This document shows, piece after piece, positions 62,014 through 64,000 of a DNA stretch of 64,000 nucleotides. Both the position numbers and the translations under genes were made by a program. Source of the stretch: JAJZGK01 sp035538795 (lineage in GTDB: Bacteria > Pseudomonadota > Alphaproteobacteria > Rhodospirillales > Magnetospirillaceae); contig DATLJS010000020.1 in NCBI GenBank assembly GCA_035538795.1, positions 434,001 to 498,000 of the forward strand. Reading direction: 5' to 3'. The notes below the pieces were generated by a model. The model ran no database searches. It saw nothing but the letters and a program-made list of their open reading frames with translations, and had not been told where the DNA came from. Every line of letters begins with the position of its first letter. Position 1 is the first letter of the stretch.

Positions 62014-63240
62014 ATGGAAAGCCAATCCTCCTCCTTGATCCTGCCAGCCGGACCGGCGGCGTTGCTTCGCGGCTTGACGGCCTGGGGGCCGGGACTGCTG
62101 GTGATGCTGGCCGATTGCGACGCCGGCAACGTCGTCTCCGCCGCTCAGGCCGGAGCGCAATGGGGATATCGCCTTCTACCGCTGCTTCTGCTCCTGATCC
62201 CCGTTCTGTACATGGTTCAGGAACTGACCGTTCGCCTGGGAATCTTCACCCAGGCCGGACACGGGGCCTTGATCCGCAAACACATGGGGCCGGTCTGGGC
62301 CTGGCTGTCTCTTGGCAATCTGGCCATCGCGGTGCTGGGAACTCTTGTCACCGAATTCAGCGCCGTGGCCGGCATTGGCGCCATGTTCGGCGTCGGCCGC
62401 CCCTTGTCCCTGTCGCTGGCGGCGGCAACCATGCTGGCGGTGGCGCTGTTGGGTTCTTATCGCCGCATCGAGCGGGCGGCCCTGATCATCGGATTGTTCG
62501 AGCTGGCTTTCTTTGCCGTTGCCTGGCGGGCAAGGCCGGACGGCAGCCAAATCCTCCGGGAAATCGCCGACATCCGATTGTCGGACGAGGGTTTTTTATA
62601 CCTGGCCTCAGCCCTGGTCGGAGCCGTGTTCAATCCCTGGATGATCTTTTATCAGCAAGGGGCCGTGGCCGCCAAAACCCTGCGCCCCTCAGACTATCGG
62701 GCGGAACGCCTGGACACCGCTTTTGGCGCCGTCTTAACTCAGTGCCTGACCATAGCGGTATTGATGGCCGCGGCTTCGGTTCTGCGGAATCAAACACCAT
62801 CAACGATAGGAGAAATCGGCAAAGCTTTGGCCCCGGTTCTCGGCAACGACCTGTCCGCGCCGGTGTTCGCCGCCGGAGTCCTGGGGGCCGCCATGGTCGC
62901 AGCCATCGTCTCCTTCCTGTCCCTCTCCTGGGGCGTAAAGGACGTCACCGGCAAGCCGTGGCGGGGACGCGACTATCTCGCCTTTCACGCGACCTGCGTC
63001 TGCTGCGCCGCGCTGGTGGCGGGATACGCCGATGATCTTGTCCGCCTGTCCGTCGCCGCTCAGGCGCTCAACGTCTTTCTGCTGCCGCTGGTGCTGGGCT
63101 GTCTGCTCTTTCTGTCGCGCCAGGCCTTGCACAAAAGATTGCGGCCCAGCGGTTGGCAATGGCACGCGACAGTGGCGACATCCCTGCTGCTGGTGTTGGC
63201 CGGCGTGTGCGGCGGCCTTGCCGGACTGGTGGGACTATAA
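62014..63240 (+). CDS. Nramp-family divalent metal transporter
   Basis: A 408-residue protein with about 11 helices. The helix-1 motif ADCDAGNVVSAAQAGAQWGYRLL is the Nramp DPGN region with a Cys-Asp-Ala variation in place of the usual Asp-Pro. Helix 6 lacks an obvious canonical Met-Pro-His metal-site motif. The unusual metal-site residues may change selectivity, and the product falls among divergent Nramp-related proteins. It starts 47 bases after the kinase stop, so it may be co-transcribed with the two-component genes. Confidence 0.78.
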   Translation: MESQSSSLILPAGPAALLRGLTAWGPGLLVMLADCDAGNVVSAAQAGAQWGYRLLPLLLLLIPVLYMVQELTVRLGIFTQAGHGALIRKHMGPVWAWLSLGNLAIAVLGTLVTEFSAVAGIGAMFGVGRPLSLSLAAATMLAVALLGSYRRIERAALIIGLFELAFFAVAWRARPDGSQILREIADIRLSDEGFLYLASALVGAVFNPWMIFYQQGAVAAKTLRPSDYRAERLDTAFGAVLTQCLTIAVLMAAASVLRNQTPSTIGEIGKALAPVLGNDLSAPVFAAGVLGAAMVAAIVSFLSLSWGVKDVTGKPWRGRDYLAFHATCVCCAALVAGYADDLVRLSVAAQALNVFLLPLVLGCLLFLSRQALHKRLRPSGWQWHATVATSLLLVLAGVCGGLAGLVGL

Positions 63241-63242
63241 GC

Positions 63243-64000
63243 ATGGATTTCAGTCTGAACTTTCCGTTTCTCGGCATCGTTCTACAGGTCGCCCTGATTG
63301 ATCTACTGCTCAGTGGCGACAACGCCGTGGTCATCGCCCTGGCTTGCCGCTCCCTGCCGCCGCTCCTGCTGCGCAAGGCGATGTTGCTAGGAACGGGAGC
63401 GGCGGTCCTGCTGCGGGTTTTTCTGACATCGCTGGTGGGCGTCCTGTTGGCCCTACCGGGATTGAAGCTGCTGGGGGCCGTGGCCCTGACAGTGATCGCC
63501 ATCAAGCTGATGATCGACGAAGACGACGATCAGGACGAGGCCACCTCATCCGAAACCAGCGACTTCATGGGGGCGGTGGTTCTCATCCTGCTGGCTGATC
63601 TGGTCATGAGTCTGGACAACGTGGTCGCCTTGTCGGCGGTGGCGCAGGGGAATATCGGAGTTCTGGCTTTTGGCCTCTTGCTCAGCGTCCCCTTGCTGAT
63701 GTTCGGCAGCCGTCTCATCGGCAAATTGCTAAAAAGCTGGCCCGAGTTGATTTCGGCCGGCGGCGCCTTGCTGGGCTGGATCGCGGGCGACATCGCCGTT
63801 GCCGACCCTCTGATCGCCGATTGGATTCAAAGTCAGGCCCCGGCGCTGAGCGTCGTCGTGCCGATTTTAGGCACGGTCTTCGTGCTGGCGCAAAGCCGTA
63901 CCATCGAAGACGAACGTCCCAAGGACCGGATCAGGCTGAAACATTCGCGGCAGGCCCCTCCGCCTCCGGTCGCGTCCTATCCCCCTGCCCGGCAGGAAAA
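63243..64000 (+). CDS. TerC-family integral membrane protein, partial
   Basis: ATG 63243 is two bases after the Nramp stop; the frame is open at the window end after 252 codons. The TerC pattern is clear: LLSGDNAVVIALA in the first helices and DLVMSLDNVVALSAVAQG later, with acidic residues inside the membrane. Related proteins export manganese (MntP/YceF-like Alx/MeeF). Together with the Nramp gene it suggests a metal import/export pair. The C-terminus turns basic and proline-rich. Confidence 0.85.
   Translation, partial: MDFSLNFPFLGIVLQVALIDLLLSGDNAVVIALACRSLPPLLLRKAMLLGTGAAVLLRVFLTSLVGVLLALPGLKLLGAVALTVIAIKLMIDEDDDQDEATSSETSDFMGAVVLILLADLVMSLDNVVALSAVAQGNIGVLAFGLLLSVPLLMFGSRLIGKLLKSWPELISAGGALLGWIAGDIAVADPLIADWIQSQAPALSVVVPILGTVFVLAQSRTIEDERPKDRIRLKHSRQAPPPPVASYPPARQE

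Overview
The window reads as chromosomal DNA of a GC-rich alphaproteobacterium, most likely a Rhodospirillales member of the Magnetospirillum/Phaeospirillum type. The evidence is codon use, family content, a two-subunit molybdenum storage protein, an E. coli-type fumarate reductase and Fur-type iron control. No rRNA, tRNA, CRISPR array, insertion sequence or phage gene was seen. The assignment below order level is inference.

Layout. 1-4.9 kb: a truncated P1-family peptidase diverges from a complete polyamine-type ABC transporter (ATPase, two permeases, binding protein). 4.9-10.1 kb (minus strand): a sulfonate-type ABC transporter (ssuABC-like) runs into an acetyl-CoA synthetase and an OsmC-like protein. 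10.2-26.7 kb: a dense organosulfur region. It holds a HAD phosphatase, cystathionine beta-synthase and gamma-lyase, an APC permease, and then a run of coupled genes: class III aminotransferase, AhpD-like protein, O-acetylhomoserine sulfhydrylase, small methyltransferase, DMSP-lyase-like cupin and glutamine-synthetase-like ligase. It is followed by a ferredoxin with an alpha/beta-hydrolase-cytochrome P450 fusion on the opposite strand, a second sulfhydrylase and an IPNS-like oxygenase.

26.8-37 kb: a CPBP protease, frdABCD, methylglyoxal synthase, mosA/mosB with a GTTATA-repeat operator, a caspase-Sel1 protein and two poorly known envelope proteins. 37.2-46.7 kb: a second sulfur/amino-acid uptake region, with a polar amino acid ABC transporter, a taurine/sulfonate-type ABC operon that contains a minimal SuyA-like SAF protein and an FAD/NAD(P) protein, a GST, and an Ldh2-family dehydrogenase that could be a sulfolactate dehydrogenase. 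46.7-49.9 kb: a large DUF748 envelope protein.

50-58 kb: a siderophore system (esterase, FecB/FecD/FecE-type transporter, TonB-dependent transducer, FecR, FecI) with one perfect Fur box and one partial Fur box. 58.2-64 kb: a frameshifted mgtC, a low-information stretch with two possible small genes, an OmpR-type two-component system, an Nramp-type transporter and a TerC-family protein cut by the window end.

How the genes fit together: three ABC importers for organosulfur or amine compounds, two OAH-sulfhydrylase-type enzymes, the reverse-transsulfuration pair, a sulfonium-lyase-like cupin and two kinds of oxygenase suggest scavenging of sulfur from sulfonates, thioethers or sulfonium amines. 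A recurring GTCTAY motif in five intergenic regions of these loci may mark a shared sulfur-responsive regulon. The hydrolase-P450 fusion and the permease/aminotransferase/ligase/methyltransferase/cupin set are the strongest candidates for an undescribed pathway.
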